Shown: one piece after another, positions 1-9,464 of the stretch
Numbering within the stretch: the first letter of the stretch is position 1
Layout: every line of letters starts with the position of its first letter
Assembly: GCA_951813605.1 (NCBI GenBank)
Contig: OX638379.1
Coordinates: 4,600,062-4,664,061, forward strand
Length of the DNA: 64,000 nt
Origin: an uncultured Bryobacterales bacterium
GTDB lineage: Bacteria > Acidobacteriota > Terriglobia > Bryobacterales > UBA6623
Reading direction: 5' to 3'
Position numbers and translations under genes: made by a program
The notes under the pieces: generated by a model
Told to the model about the DNA's origin: nothing
What the model saw: the letters and a program-made list of their open reading frames with translations, nothing else
The model's database searches: none

Positions 1-1
1 G

Positions 2-490
2 ACTCTGGGAGGAGCCGAGCACCTGCATCCCCACGCGCCTTTTCGGCGCGTTTACGAGATCGCGCGCGAGGGGGGCCTGCGGACCACCGTCCACGCCGGA
101 GAGGCGCTCGGACCCGAGAGTGTTTGGGACGCGCTGCGGATTCTGAAGGTGGAGCGGGTGGGCCACGGCGTCCGAGCCGCAGAGGACCCAGCGCTTGTGC
201 AGTTCCTAGCCGAACGAGGCATTCCACTGGAAATCTGTCCGACGAGCAACATCCGGACGGGCGTGTACGCCTCCCTCGGCGAGCATCCAGTTCGGTACCT
301 GTTCGAGTCTGGGGTACCGATCACCATCAACACCGACGATCCAACGTTCTTCGGTGTCACCCTGGCCGGGGAACTGGCCGGCTTGCGAAAGCTCGGGTTC
401 TCTTGGCAGGAGATCGGCGGGCTCGCCGACAATGCGTTTCGGTGGGCCTTCGACGCTGCGGCCGCGACGCGTTGTCGCAATCAGCGCTGA
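2..490 (+). CDS. Adenosine deaminase family protein, C-terminal part
   Basis: The gene enters from the left edge in frame 2; 162 residues are visible before TGA. It belongs to the adenosine/AMP deaminase metal-dependent hydrolases, which hydrolyse the amino group of adenosine (or adenine in a subfamily) in purine salvage. Visible active-site motifs are HAGE at residues 31-34 (metal ligand region and catalytic Glu), VGHG at 53-56, EICPTSN shortly after, and NTDDP at 110-114, whose aspartates bind the metal and substrate. The C-terminal tail after the last helix is short and arginine-rich. Substrate (adenosine versus adenine) cannot be decided without the N terminus. It faces pyrD convergently across 170 bases. 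Confidence 0.9.
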   Translation, partial: TLGGAEHLHPHAPFRRVYEIAREGGLRTTVHAGEALGPESVWDALRILKVERVGHGVRAAEDPALVQFLAERGIPLEICPTSNIRTGVYASLGEHPVRYLFESGVPITINTDDPTFFGVTLAGELAGLRKLGFSWQEIGGLADNAFRWAFDAAAATRCRNQR

Positions 491-660
491 ACCGAGACAC
501 CCAACCCCTTGGCCGCGATTCTCACTCGGCATATGCGAACGCCGACAGCGCCCCAGGGCCAGTCTCCGTTACGTTCGAATGCACACCGGCGCAAGGGACA
601 GGCCATGATCGGAGTCAACCCCCGGCAAGACGTCTAGGCCTAAGCGGACTCGACGCGTCT

Positions 661-1578
661 TTACGGCATTTCCAGCGCGCCCCGCAGCTCTCCTGCACTC
701 GCGACGCTCTGGGCGTCCAGAAAGGAGTTCAGTTCCGCCGCCAACGCCGCGGTGCGGCCCGGGTCCCAGAAGCTGGCTGTTCCCACCTGCACAGCCGTCG
801 CGCCGCAAAGCAGGAACTCGGCGACGTCTTCGCCTGTCGCCACTCCGCCCGCACCGATGATCGGGAGGTCCACTGCCTGAGCGGCCCGATGCACCATGTA
901 GAGCGCTACCGGCTTGATGGCGGGCCCGGACAGGCCGCCGTAGCCCGTGCTCAGCAGCGGTGTCCTTGATCTCGCATCGACGGCGAGTCCGCGCAAGGTG
1001 TTGATCAGTGTCAAGCCGTCCGCCCCAGCCTCGGCAGCAGCGCGGGCGATCTCGGCGATGTCAGTCACATTCGGCGACAACTTGACCAGCAGGGGGCGTC
1101 GGCGGGCGACCGAACGGGCCGCCGATACGGCCGCGCCAAGGGTTGTCGCGTCGGCCCCGAATTCCAAGCCTCCGCGATGCGTGTTCGGACAGGAAACGTT
1201 CAGTTCGTAGGCGGACAGGCCGTCGGCGTCTTCGAGAACTCGCAGAACCTCCACATAGTCCTCGATGCTGAACCCGAAGACATTTGCCACGATAGGCACT
1301 CCGAGGCGCGCCAGCCCAGGCAGCTTTTCCTTCGCGAACGCCCGGGCCCCCACGTTCTGGAGGCCGATCGAATTGAGCATTCCGGAGGGCGTCTCCGTCA
1401 GCCTCGGAGAAGGGTTTCCGTCAATCGGCCCGCGCGACAGCCCTTTCACGACAATCGCGCCCAGCCGCCCGAAATCGACTTGCCCGGCGAATTCCAAGCC
1501 GTAGCCGAAGGTGCCGCTAGCGGCGATTACCGGATTCTTCAATCCAATGCCGCAGAAAGTGGTGCGAAGGTCCGCCAC
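661..1578 (-). CDS. pyrD: Dihydroorotate dehydrogenase, class 1B catalytic subunit type
   Basis: The product is 305 residues, a normal class 1 length, and oxidises dihydroorotate to orotate in pyrimidine synthesis using FMN. The N terminus carries the NPVIAASGTFGYG flavin segment, K45 lies in VVKGLS, and the NVSCPN motif places the catalytic base at C130. A cysteine base marks the cytosolic class 1 enzymes; serine is used in the membrane class 2. The overall form fits the NAD-linked 1B type. The C-terminal phosphate-binding segment (GAGGVATGEDV, then a GATAVQVGT turn) is intact. The start is GTG at 1578. The partner subunit gene pyrK, expected for 1B enzymes, is not adjacent and not in the window. 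It is divergent from glpD across 74 bases. Confidence 0.93.
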   Translation of the reverse strand: MADLRTTFCGIGLKNPVIAASGTFGYGLEFAGQVDFGRLGAIVVKGLSRGPIDGNPSPRLTETPSGMLNSIGLQNVGARAFAKEKLPGLARLGVPIVANVFGFSIEDYVEVLRVLEDADGLSAYELNVSCPNTHRGGLEFGADATTLGAAVSAARSVARRRPLLVKLSPNVTDIAEIARAAAEAGADGLTLINTLRGLAVDARSRTPLLSTGYGGLSGPAIKPVALYMVHRAAQAVDLPIIGAGGVATGEDVAEFLLCGATAVQVGTASFWDPGRTAALAAELNSFLDAQSVASAGELRGALEMP

Positions 1579-1652
1579 AAGCCAGTCCGTCGTCTTGGAA
1601 GCCGTTACGACCGGTGGGACTAGGGCACCGACAACGGCTGCTAGATTGATGT

Positions 1653-3233
1653 TTGGACAACCATTATGACTTGGTCGTCGTGGGCGGAGGGATCAACGGC
1701 TGCGCTCTCGCCCGCGCGGCGGCCGTTCGGGGGGTACGGACAGCGCTTGTCGAGAAGCACGATTTCGGCGCGGGTGTCACGAGCCGTTCGACCCGATTGA
1801 TCCACGGCGGCCTCCGCTACCTCGAGAGTTTCCAGCTCGCCTTGGTGCGCCAATCCCTCCGGGATCGCGAGGCGTTGCTGCGCGACCATCCGGGCCAGGT
1901 GGTGCCGACAGCGTTCATATTGCCGGTGTACCGCAGGGACTCCCGACCTCCGTGGTACCTAGCTGCCGGCTTGGCCTTGTACCGCCTCTTGGCCTTGGGG
2001 AGCGAATTGCCGCCGCATCGGCAGCTCAGCGCGAACGAGACACTTGCGCTGGTGCCGGGACTGGATCCTCAGGGCTTGGTGGGCGGCTTCGAGTACTACG
2101 ATTGCCAAGCCGTCTACCCGGAACGGCTCGCTCTGGAGATGGCTCTGCAAGCTGAGGAATCTGGCGCTCGCGTCCGGAACCATTCTAGGGTCACGGGGTT
2201 TCTCGCCAGCGGTTCCCGCGTCGAGGGAGTGCGGCTATCCACCTCCAGGGGCTCGGAAGAGTTGTCCAGCCGCTTGGTCGTCAACGCCGCCGGTGCGTGG
2301 GTTGACGAGATCCTGGGCCTTCTTCCTCGACCGCCGGCGCGCCGACTGCTGACGCTTGTTAACGGGGCACACATCGCGGTGCAGGACTTCCCTGGCTCCC
2401 CGCGCCATGCGGTCTACCACGAAGCGCGATCCGATCGCCGCCCCTTCTTCATCGTGCCTTGGCGGGGCCTTTACCTGATCGGCACGACCGAGACGCCCTT
2501 TGACGGGAATCCGGACCGCGCTCTCCCCGCGGACGAGGAGGTCCGCTACCTGATCGATGAGACCAACGATCTTTTTCCGGAGGCGGACATCGGGCCCGAG
2601 TCTGTGCTCTACGCATACTGCGGTTCGCGGCCCCTCCTCAGGGCGGACACTGTCAAATTGAATAGCGCTTCGCGCGGCCACGCGGTGGTCGATCACGACC
2701 GAACAGACGGCGTTCAAGGATTGCTGACGATGGCGGGAGGCAAGCTCACGACAGCCCCTTCGTTCGCCACGGAGGCTCTTAGGAATGTCGAGCGCAAGCT
2801 GGGATTGCAACCGAGGCGCGGCCGCCTGCAAAGACGTTCGCGCGACCTGGAGGCAGTCCCTGCGAGGCTGGCGAGGACCTACGGCCCGCGCGCGGCGGAG
2901 GTGGTCCGTTCTCTGAATGCATCTCCGGAGCTAGCGCGGACTGTCGCGGAGAATTGCGATACGACACTCGGGGAGGTCCTTTTTGCGGTCGAGCGCGAGA
3001 AAGCTTGCACGCTCGGAGACATCCTGCTGCGCCGGACGGGGCTCGCGTTCGATCCCAGCTACGAGCGCTCTTGGGCGGAACGGGTCGCGGAAACGGTGGC
3101 TCCGGTTCTTGGTTGGGACGGGGCTCGTGGCGAGGAAGCGGTTGGCGAGTTCGAGACAGAGCTGGCCGTTACCCTCGCTCGCGAGTGGCGGCCCATTGCG
3201 CACACCGCGAGTCGGATACCATTAGCGTCATGA
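1653..3233 (+). CDS. glpD: Glycerol-3-phosphate dehydrogenase, FAD-dependent
   Basis: The protein is 526 residues and matches the aerobic FAD-linked family that oxidises glycerol-3-phosphate to dihydroxyacetone phosphate at the membrane and feeds electrons to quinone. The N terminus has the dinucleotide-binding signature VVVGGGINGCALA followed by the family block TSRSTRLIHGGLRYLE. The DAO fold runs to about residue 370, and the GlpD-type C-terminal helical domain fills the rest. The start is a TTG at 1653; the nearby ATG at 1649 runs into a stop within seven codons and is not used. Its stop overlaps the nth start (ATGA), so the two are probably translationally coupled, although their functions are unrelated. 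Confidence 0.93.
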   Translation: MDNHYDLVVVGGGINGCALARAAAVRGVRTALVEKHDFGAGVTSRSTRLIHGGLRYLESFQLALVRQSLRDREALLRDHPGQVVPTAFILPVYRRDSRPPWYLAAGLALYRLLALGSELPPHRQLSANETLALVPGLDPQGLVGGFEYYDCQAVYPERLALEMALQAEESGARVRNHSRVTGFLASGSRVEGVRLSTSRGSEELSSRLVVNAAGAWVDEILGLLPRPPARRLLTLVNGAHIAVQDFPGSPRHAVYHEARSDRRPFFIVPWRGLYLIGTTETPFDGNPDRALPADEEVRYLIDETNDLFPEADIGPESVLYAYCGSRPLLRADTVKLNSASRGHAVVDHDRTDGVQGLLTMAGGKLTTAPSFATEALRNVERKLGLQPRRGRLQRRSRDLEAVPARLARTYGPRAAEVVRSLNASPELARTVAENCDTTLGEVLFAVEREKACTLGDILLRRTGLAFDPSYERSWAERVAETVAPVLGWDGARGEEAVGEFETELAVTLAREWRPIAHTASRIPLAS

Positions 3234-3901
3234 GCGCTGAGGATGCGGTGCCCGAATCGCCGGCGGCGCGCAAGCGGCGGGCGAGAAGGATCCTGAAGCA
3301 ACTCGATCTCGACTATCCGGACGCCGAGTGCGCGTTGCGCCACAGCAGCGCTTGGGAATTGCTGGCGGCAACGATCCTTTCGGCCCAATGCACCGACGTG
3401 CGCGTGAACAAGGTGACTCCTGACCTTTTCGCGGCCTATCCTACGGTTGCGGACGTCGCCGAGGCGCCCCTCGAGCACCTCGAGGACTTGGTGCGCACGA
3501 CCGGATTCTTCCGGAACAAGGCCAAGTCGCTCAAGGGCTCGGCCCATCGAATCGTTACCCAATACGGCGGTCGGGTGCCATCGCGGATGGATCAGCTGGT
3601 CACATTGCCCGGTGTCGCTCGCAAGACCGCGAACGTAGTGACAGGAACTTGGTTTGGAAAGTCGACCGGCGTTGTGGTCGACACGCACGTGCAGCGGGTT
3701 TCGAGGCGCCTGGCGCTCACCGAGGAGAAGGCCCCAAAGCAGATCGAGCGGAACCTTATGGACCTGCTGCCACGCACTCGGTGGGTGCGCTATGCTCACC
3801 AGATCATTCACCACGGACGCCAGGTGTGCAACGCGCGCCGGCCAAGATGCGACCAGTGCGGTCTGACGGCCCTTTGCCCGTCGGTGCACAAAGCGCCGTG
3901 A
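3230..3901 (+). CDS. nth: Endonuclease III (DNA glycosylase/AP lyase)
   Basis: This 223-residue protein is the base-excision repair glycosylase that removes oxidised pyrimidines and cleaves AP sites. The helix-hairpin-helix LPGVARKTANVV holds the catalytic lysine, and VVDTHVQRVSRRL holds the catalytic aspartate. The C terminus has the four-cysteine [4Fe-4S] loop with spacing C-x6-C-x2-C-x5-C. The start is the ATG at 3230, which overlaps the glpD stop; a reading frame that stays open further upstream lies entirely inside glpD and is a shadow. The gene ends 13 bases before the convergent 3915-5375 gene. Confidence 0.95.
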   Translation: MSAEDAVPESPAARKRRARRILKQLDLDYPDAECALRHSSAWELLAATILSAQCTDVRVNKVTPDLFAAYPTVADVAEAPLEHLEDLVRTTGFFRNKAKSLKGSAHRIVTQYGGRVPSRMDQLVTLPGVARKTANVVTGTWFGKSTGVVVDTHVQRVSRRLALTEEKAPKQIERNLMDLLPRTRWVRYAHQIIHHGRQVCNARRPRCDQCGLTALCPSVHKAP

Positions 3902-3914
3902 GACTGTTGAACGG

Positions 3915-5375
3915 CTAGCGCCCCAGCGTGGGCCGCGGCCGTCGCGGGTCAGTGGGTTTGAGCGTCGGCCGCAAGTCCAGTCGGACCTTCTTTCGAAAGT
4001 CGATGCGGTCGCGCTTCTGCGAGTTGGGATCGCTGTGGAGGACGATGACGCCGCCGGCACCGGCATCGACCAAGCGGGCTTGGCGGCCACCCACCTTCAG
4101 CGCATACGTCTCGAACGCCCTCAAGCCCACTAGGAAAATCCTAGCGTTTTCGGGCGGTTTCTCGTGGGCTGGCTGCCAGGTGAGAACGACCTTGGCGGGC
4201 GGTGCCATCGGAACCACGACCGAGTCGGGAAAGTACATGGCAGACAGCCCTTTGAAGCGGTCGCTAACCGAGAGATTCTCCCCCTCAAGCAGTTCCAGCC
4301 GTCCGTCGACGAATCCGATCCAACTGGCGGGGCGCTCCCAACCCAGCCGCCCGTAGAGGCGACCGCGCACCGGATCGTAGGCGAGCATCGGCGCCGACTG
4401 CGGCGTGAGCCCCGGGAGATAGGGGTTGACCCAGAGGAACTCGTATGGAGCGGACATCGGCGATCGCAATTGGTAGTTGTCGTCGCGGATCCACCCTTGC
4501 AGGAACTGAAACTCCCGCAGATTGGATTCGTACGCGACGAGCAGCATTTCGGCGATGCGGTACAGAGGCGCCTGGACCCTTGCCAGCGCTTCGTCCGTGC
4601 CGAAGCGCGATGGCCGGCGCGCGGTCCCTTCCTCGGTCTCCAAGTCGAGCGGGTAGTAGCTCAGCAAGCGGGTGCGCACCAGTGCCGCGAGGGCTTTCGT
4701 CGCCGGACGGAGCAAGTCAATCTCCAAGTTGTGGCGAACGGCCAGACTCGCCTCCAGCACTGCAATCAGAGCCGCGCCGTCGTCGGTAAGTGCGCCTGTC
4801 TCAAGGGCCGGGAGCACTTCAAGATCCCAGTGCATGCGCAGCAGGGTCCGGAGTGCGGATTCCGATTCGTCCCAGTCCCCTGCCAAGGCGATGGAAGCGA
4901 GAATCGCGGCACGGACGAGACCGACATCAACACTCGCCTGCGGGAGCACCGCGCTGACTGCAGCAACGATCGCGTCCTTCGCGACCTCTAGCGAATCGCG
5001 ATCAAATCTGCTGCGACACCAGTCAAAGACGAGGGCCGCTTGACGCAACTCGGCCGCGGTTCGAATCCCGTCCCCAGCTGCTCGCAGGCTCCATTCCACC
5101 GCCCGGTCCGCCGCGTCCTCGGCACCTTCAACCTGAAATCGAAGGGCGTCGACCAGAGGCTGCTCCGGGAATGCAGTTCCGGAGTTGACTAGGTCGCGGA
5201 GGGCTATCCAGCGGAGGGACTGCCGGTCGACATCCTTGCGGAGCCGAGCCAGCCTGGCCGGCTCCAGAAAGATCCTCGGGTGCTCGTGGTACACCCGGAA
5301 CTCGGCTTGGCCGAACGCCTGTCCGCAACAGACTATTAGCGCGCTAGCGAGCGGCGCGGCGCGGAACGCGTGCAT
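3915..5375 (-). CDS. Secreted protein with heparinase II/III-like N-terminal region, function unknown
   Basis: The product is 486 residues with a signal peptide (MHAFRAAPLASALIVCCGQA, then a likely Gly-Gln-Ala cleavage site). The first mature segment, HPRIFLEPARLARLRKDV, resembles the opening of heparinase II/III and alginate-lyase-like proteins, which begin with 'HPR-l-l-t-p-e-rl-a-rlr'. A long helical middle (about residues 60-300) would fit an alpha-toroid. The C-terminal third is rich in beta strands and ends in a basic, proline-rich tail. I cannot see the catalytic His/Tyr set of the lyases, so enzymatic activity is unproven. The start at ATG 5375 is supported by GGAGG four bases upstream. 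Confidence 0.6.
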   Translation of the reverse strand: MHAFRAAPLASALIVCCGQAFGQAEFRVYHEHPRIFLEPARLARLRKDVDRQSLRWIALRDLVNSGTAFPEQPLVDALRFQVEGAEDAADRAVEWSLRAAGDGIRTAAELRQAALVFDWCRSRFDRDSLEVAKDAIVAAVSAVLPQASVDVGLVRAAILASIALAGDWDESESALRTLLRMHWDLEVLPALETGALTDDGAALIAVLEASLAVRHNLEIDLLRPATKALAALVRTRLLSYYPLDLETEEGTARRPSRFGTDEALARVQAPLYRIAEMLLVAYESNLREFQFLQGWIRDDNYQLRSPMSAPYEFLWVNPYLPGLTPQSAPMLAYDPVRGRLYGRLGWERPASWIGFVDGRLELLEGENLSVSDRFKGLSAMYFPDSVVVPMAPPAKVVLTWQPAHEKPPENARIFLVGLRAFETYALKVGGRQARLVDAGAGGVIVLHSDPNSQKRDRIDFRKKVRLDLRPTLKPTDPRRPRPTLGR

Positions 5376-5494
5376 CGAGCCTCCATTGTACGGAGCCAAG
5401 CGCCGCAAGACCTCGCGGTCCCTGCCGAGTGCGATCCGCCGGCACCGGCATTCACGGCGCCGAAACCCCGACCGCCGTCGATCAGTCTCATTAA

Positions 5495-8400
5495 ATGCGG
5501 AGGAGACCGTTGACGCGATCCAAGCGGCCCAGGGCGTTGCGAGCGCTTGCGCTCTCGGCCATGGGCTGCGTCGCGGCGCTCTCGGCCGCCGGGGCCGGCA
5601 TCGCCAGCTTCACAGTCGTCCTTGAGTCGCCGTCGGCCGGCAAGCGCCTCTCGATGTCGCGGGCGCAGGGTCCCCGGCGCGCTCCGGGCCGGGTGGCGGC
5701 CGCCAGCTTCGCGCACATGGCGCGCGCTGTCGAGCGGACCCAAGAACCCGTGGTCTCGGCTCTTGAGGCTTCCGGAGTCGAGGTACTCGGCTCCGTTCGC
5801 AACGTGCTCAACGCCGTGTTCGTCCGAGCGACCTCGCGACAGGCCGAGCACATCGCATCCATTGCAGGGGTCAGCACCGTCACCCGCAGTCGCCAACTCG
5901 ACCTGAACCTCGACCAAGTCGCGGACGTCGTGGGGCTCGGCGCCTGGAGGCTGCGCTCCGGCGGTGTCCGGGCGACGGGCGCAGGCGTAAAGATCGCAAT
6001 CATCGACTCGGGCCTCGATTTCGGCCACGAGGCCTTCCATGACGATTCCTTGAGTGCGATGCCGGGCTACCCCAAGGGACGCCCGGAACATCTCAGTTTC
6101 TCGAACAGCAAGGTCGTCGCTGTCAGGAGCTACATGCACCTCCAGAATTCCGGCCTGCCTTCCACCTCGACCCCGGACGACGACACTCCCCGGGATTCCA
6201 GCGGGCACGGCACGGCCGTAGCGATGATCGCCGCTGGCAAACGAATCGATTCGCCCGTTGGACCGCTGGAAGGCGTGGCGCCGCGGGCCTATCTCGGCAT
6301 TTACAAGGTCTCGGGAACCCCCGGCATCAATTCCCGACCCAGCTCGCAAGCCGTGATCGCCGCCATCGACGACGCTGTCGCGGACGGGATGGACATACTG
6401 AATCTGAGCCTCGGGGCTCCTTCGGTCTATCCATGGAATGCCTATGGCATCGTCTGCGGGAACGGGAACAGTTCCTTGGATTGCGACCCGCTCGCGGTCG
6501 CCGCGCAGAGCGCGGTGACGGACTTCGGACGGGTGGTCGCCGCCGCCGCGGGAAACGCCGCGGCGGACGGCATCCAAGGGTATCCGTCACTGAACACCGT
6601 GTCGACGCCTGCCATAGCCCCGGACGTGATCGCGGTGGCCGCGACGGTTAACAAGAGGCGGCTGGTGCAGGGAGTGCGCGCAGGCTCGCTGAGCTTGCGA
6701 GCCAAGAGCGGATCGGGCCCGGACGTCGATGGCTCGCTGACCGCGCCCATGGCGCGAGCCAGCGACTCCGGCAACCCCCTCGCTTGCGACCCGTTCCTTG
6801 CCGAATCCCTTCTCGGGAAGATCCTCGTCGCGCAGCGCGGGGGGTGCTGGTTCTTGGACAAGATCGAGAACGCGGACCAAGCAGGTGCCGTCGGCGTGGT
6901 CGTGTACAACGACACGGGAACAGACGAACTATTGGAAATGTCCTCGATCGAGGACACCGATATTCCAGCCTATTTCCTAACAGCGCAGGACGGCATGGCC
7001 TTGACTGCACTGGCAACTCCTGTTTCGGTAACGCTCGACGCCGCCCCTTCCGCTTGGCCGTCGGAACGGATGACTGTGGGCGAGTACAGCTCGCGGGGGC
7101 CCACGCCCGGCCTGAATCTCAAGCCGGACCTCGCAGCCCCCGGTATCTGGGTTTACAGCGCGGCGGCACGGCCTGCCGCCAGGCTCGGGTCGTTTCGCCC
7201 GAGTGGATTCCGGGAAGTCAGCGGGACCAGCTTCGCCGCGCCGGTGGTGGCCGGAGGGGCCGCGCTAGTCTGGCAGGAGCATCCCGACCTGACTGCCCGG
7301 GAGGTGGCCTCAGCCCTGATCAACACCGCGAGCCAAGATGTCTTCGAGGGCAGGGCGGCCGCTCGCGTGACATCGGTAGGCACCGGCTTGCTCGACCTCG
7401 AGCGGGCTTTGGCCCCCATTGCGACCGTTGAGCCCCCGACGGTCGGCTTCGGCAGCTTCAGCGCGATCGAACTCCCGGTTTGGCAGGAAATTCTCGTAAC
7501 GAACCGGTCTCGAGCGACGCATGCGTACCGGATCACCGTGGAGCCCCGCGACGCCGACCCGCGGGCTGCCGTGACTCTCGGCGGGTTTCGCGAAGCCGAA
7601 TTCCAGCTCGAACCTAGCGAATACGTGACCGTGCGTGTCACGCTCGAGGGGCTGTTCCCCGAGCCAGGATCGTACGAGGGGTACCTCAAGGTAACCCGAT
7701 CCGGCGAGGAATCACAGCTCAGGGTGCCCTACCTGTATGTCGTGGGCGACAACCAGCCGCACAACTCGCACGCCATTACCGACAGTTACCTGCGCGGATT
7801 GGCGGGAGAAGGCGCTCGCGAGTACCTGGCAGGTAAGTTTGTCGATGTCCACGGCGCACCGGTGGCAGGCATGCCGGTGCAGTTCTCCGTACGGGAAGGC
7901 GACGCGCGGGTCCTCTTGGCAACCTCGACGACCGACGACTTCGGCGTGGCACGCGCGCAAGTCGACTTCGGCGCCACGCCCGACGAGCAGGTGGTCGTCA
8001 TGTCCGGGCGCGGGTTCGAAATTCCGTTCCTATTCGAAGCGGTCGTCGAGAAACCGCGGATCGACGAGATCGCGAACGCGGCCAGCCTGGAAGTCGGCCG
8101 CCCAGTCGCGCCGGGGTCGATCATCACTGTCTTCGGCGGCGGCTTGTCTGAATTCGAAGGGGACGCGCCGCTTTCGCCGCTGCCTCTATCGCTAAAGTCC
8201 GTCAGCGCGAGCTTCGACTTTCCCGAACTGGGCCTGAGCGTGCCCGCGCGCGTGTTCCACGTCGAGCCAAGCCAAGTCGGCTTGCAAGTGCCTTGGGAAC
8301 TCGCCGGGCTGAATTTCGCGTATCTGAAACTTCGCGTCAACGACAGGTTCGGGAACGACTTCGCGAGCGAGCCACGCACGCTCGAACTAGCCGACGTCGC

Positions 8401-8779
8401 TCCTGGCATCTACCTTTTCGTCAGCGATTCCGGGGAAACGGCTCCCGCTCTCCTGCACCCTGACGGCTACTTGATAACCGCGGACGACCCCACTCGACCC
8501 GGCGGCGCGGTGACGGTCTTGATGACCGGGAACGGAGCCCTCGCCAGCCCCGTGCCGACCGGCACGGCGGCGGCCGAGCCTAATCCAACGGTGCATCAAG
8601 CGGAGGTGACCGTCGCGAACACCCCGGCGAAGGTCGCGTATTCCGGATCGATTCCCGGCGTAGCGGGCATGTACAACATCGACTTCCTCGTTCCGCAGCA
8701 CGCTCCGACCGGCGCCTTGGAACTGCGTGTCACGATCGATGGCGCGCGCAGCAATGCCGTGACGCTGCCGGTGCGCTGA
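5495..8779 (+). CDS. Secreted subtilisin-like (S8) serine protease with PA insert and Solibacter-type C-terminal domain
   Basis: This 1094-residue exported protease has the complete S8 triad: D171 (IAIIDSG), H238 (SGHGTAV) and S579 (SGTSFAAP). A protease-associated (PA) insertion lies between His and Ser, about residues 380-510, including VGVVVYND. Fibronectin-like strands follow the catalytic domain, then an Ig-like stretch (about 775-850). The last 230 residues form the domain described from Solibacter proteins (NAAS...PGSIITVFGGGL, ending with LPVR). An N-terminal signal segment covers about residues 15-37. ATG 5495 lies just upstream of a GGAGGAG that would suit TTG 5510, so translation may begin at 5510 instead. 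Likely role: extracellular protein degradation. Confidence 0.92.
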   Translation: MRRRPLTRSKRPRALRALALSAMGCVAALSAAGAGIASFTVVLESPSAGKRLSMSRAQGPRRAPGRVAAASFAHMARAVERTQEPVVSALEASGVEVLGSVRNVLNAVFVRATSRQAEHIASIAGVSTVTRSRQLDLNLDQVADVVGLGAWRLRSGGVRATGAGVKIAIIDSGLDFGHEAFHDDSLSAMPGYPKGRPEHLSFSNSKVVAVRSYMHLQNSGLPSTSTPDDDTPRDSSGHGTAVAMIAAGKRIDSPVGPLEGVAPRAYLGIYKVSGTPGINSRPSSQAVIAAIDDAVADGMDILNLSLGAPSVYPWNAYGIVCGNGNSSLDCDPLAVAAQSAVTDFGRVVAAAAGNAAADGIQGYPSLNTVSTPAIAPDVIAVAATVNKRRLVQGVRAGSLSLRAKSGSGPDVDGSLTAPMARASDSGNPLACDPFLAESLLGKILVAQRGGCWFLDKIENADQAGAVGVVVYNDTGTDELLEMSSIEDTDIPAYFLTAQDGMALTALATPVSVTLDAAPSAWPSERMTVGEYSSRGPTPGLNLKPDLAAPGIWVYSAAARPAARLGSFRPSGFREVSGTSFAAPVVAGGAALVWQEHPDLTAREVASALINTASQDVFEGRAAARVTSVGTGLLDLERALAPIATVEPPTVGFGSFSAIELPVWQEILVTNRSRATHAYRITVEPRDADPRAAVTLGGFREAEFQLEPSEYVTVRVTLEGLFPEPGSYEGYLKVTRSGEESQLRVPYLYVVGDNQPHNSHAITDSYLRGLAGEGAREYLAGKFVDVHGAPVAGMPVQFSVREGDARVLLATSTTDDFGVARAQVDFGATPDEQVVVMSGRGFEIPFLFEAVVEKPRIDEIANAASLEVGRPVAPGSIITVFGGGLSEFEGDAPLSPLPLSLKSVSASFDFPELGLSVPARVFHVEPSQVGLQVPWELAGLNFAYLKLRVNDRFGNDFASEPRTLELADVAPGIYLFVSDSGETAPALLHPDGYLITADDPTRPGGAVTVLMTGNGALASPVPTGTAAAEPNPTVHQAEVTVANTPAKVAYSGSIPGVAGMYNIDFLVPQHAPTGALELRVTIDGARSNAVTLPVR

Positions 8780-8791
8780 CATCCGCCTGCG

Positions 8792-9448
8792 CTACTTGCC
8801 GCCAACCTTCTCGCCCGGCCGGAGGAGGGTGGGACGCTTGCGCTGCCGCTCGGAGGTAGCGTCCTCTTCCTGCGCGCGCACCCGCTCGACTTCCTTTCTG
8901 CGCTCGGGAGCCATGCTCTCCTTCTGCCGTCGCTTCGCAGCCTCCTCTTCCAGCAGGACCGCACGCTTCCGGTCGCCTAGGTCTTCCGCCAGCAGTTCCA
9001 TGCTGTCCCGGGTAATGCTGAGCGCGTCTTCCAAGACGAACTCGTAGCGCCAAGCGTCCGCCGCCGGCTCGGCCGCAATGGCTCCAAGCCGAGCCGAAAA
9101 CCGCGCTTCGGCTGCTAGCAAGTCTCCCAGCGCGCCGTCCATCTTCCGGTTGCGGACCAGCGCGTCGTCAATCACATCGTCCACCGCCTGGATGATCGAA
9201 CCGTACTCTTTCAGCGATCGATGGACCTTGGCGCCCCGCCCGGCTTCCTCCACCTCCAGCGACTGCTCGATCAACTCCAAGCGCAAAGCGGCGAACTTGA
9301 CGTACGCCTCGATCCGCTCCTCGAATCCCTGGTTATCCCGCAGGACATCGACCTCGTAGTCGGTCAGGAAGTCCCGGCCGCTCGGAAACTCCTGCGCGAC
9401 CGCCGGAATGCACAGGAAAAGGACTAGCGCCAAGCAACGTGTCGACAT
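8792..9448 (-). CDS. Exported helical protein of unknown function
   Basis: The 218-residue product starts with a clear signal peptide (MSTRCLALVLFLCIPAVAQ). The mature part is almost entirely helical and charged. A coiled-coil-like stretch around residues 150-200 is rich in Glu, Arg and Lys, and the tail is very basic. No catalytic motif is visible and I do not recognise the family. It is the last gene of a three-gene minus-strand operon behind the TPR gene at 9911-11146 and the small exported helical gene at 9465-9914. That suggests a periplasmic scaffold or assembly role, but this is inference only. Confidence 0.7.
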   Translation of the reverse strand: MSTRCLALVLFLCIPAVAQEFPSGRDFLTDYEVDVLRDNQGFEERIEAYVKFAALRLELIEQSLEVEEAGRGAKVHRSLKEYGSIIQAVDDVIDDALVRNRKMDGALGDLLAAEARFSARLGAIAAEPAADAWRYEFVLEDALSITRDSMELLAEDLGDRKRAVLLEEEAAKRRQKESMAPERRKEVERVRAQEEDATSERQRKRPTLLRPGEKVGGK

Positions 9449-9464
9449 GATTCGCCTACTCACT

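Noticed and set aside
3059-4090. Long minus-strand frame opposite nth
   Set aside because: It is antisense to a canonical endonuclease III gene and runs through the end of the convergent neighbour; shadow frame.
5058-5076. GGTTCGAATCCCG resembles a tRNA T-loop and arm
   Set aside because: It lies inside the intact gene at 3915-5375, and no acceptor stem, D-arm or anticodon arm can be built around it.
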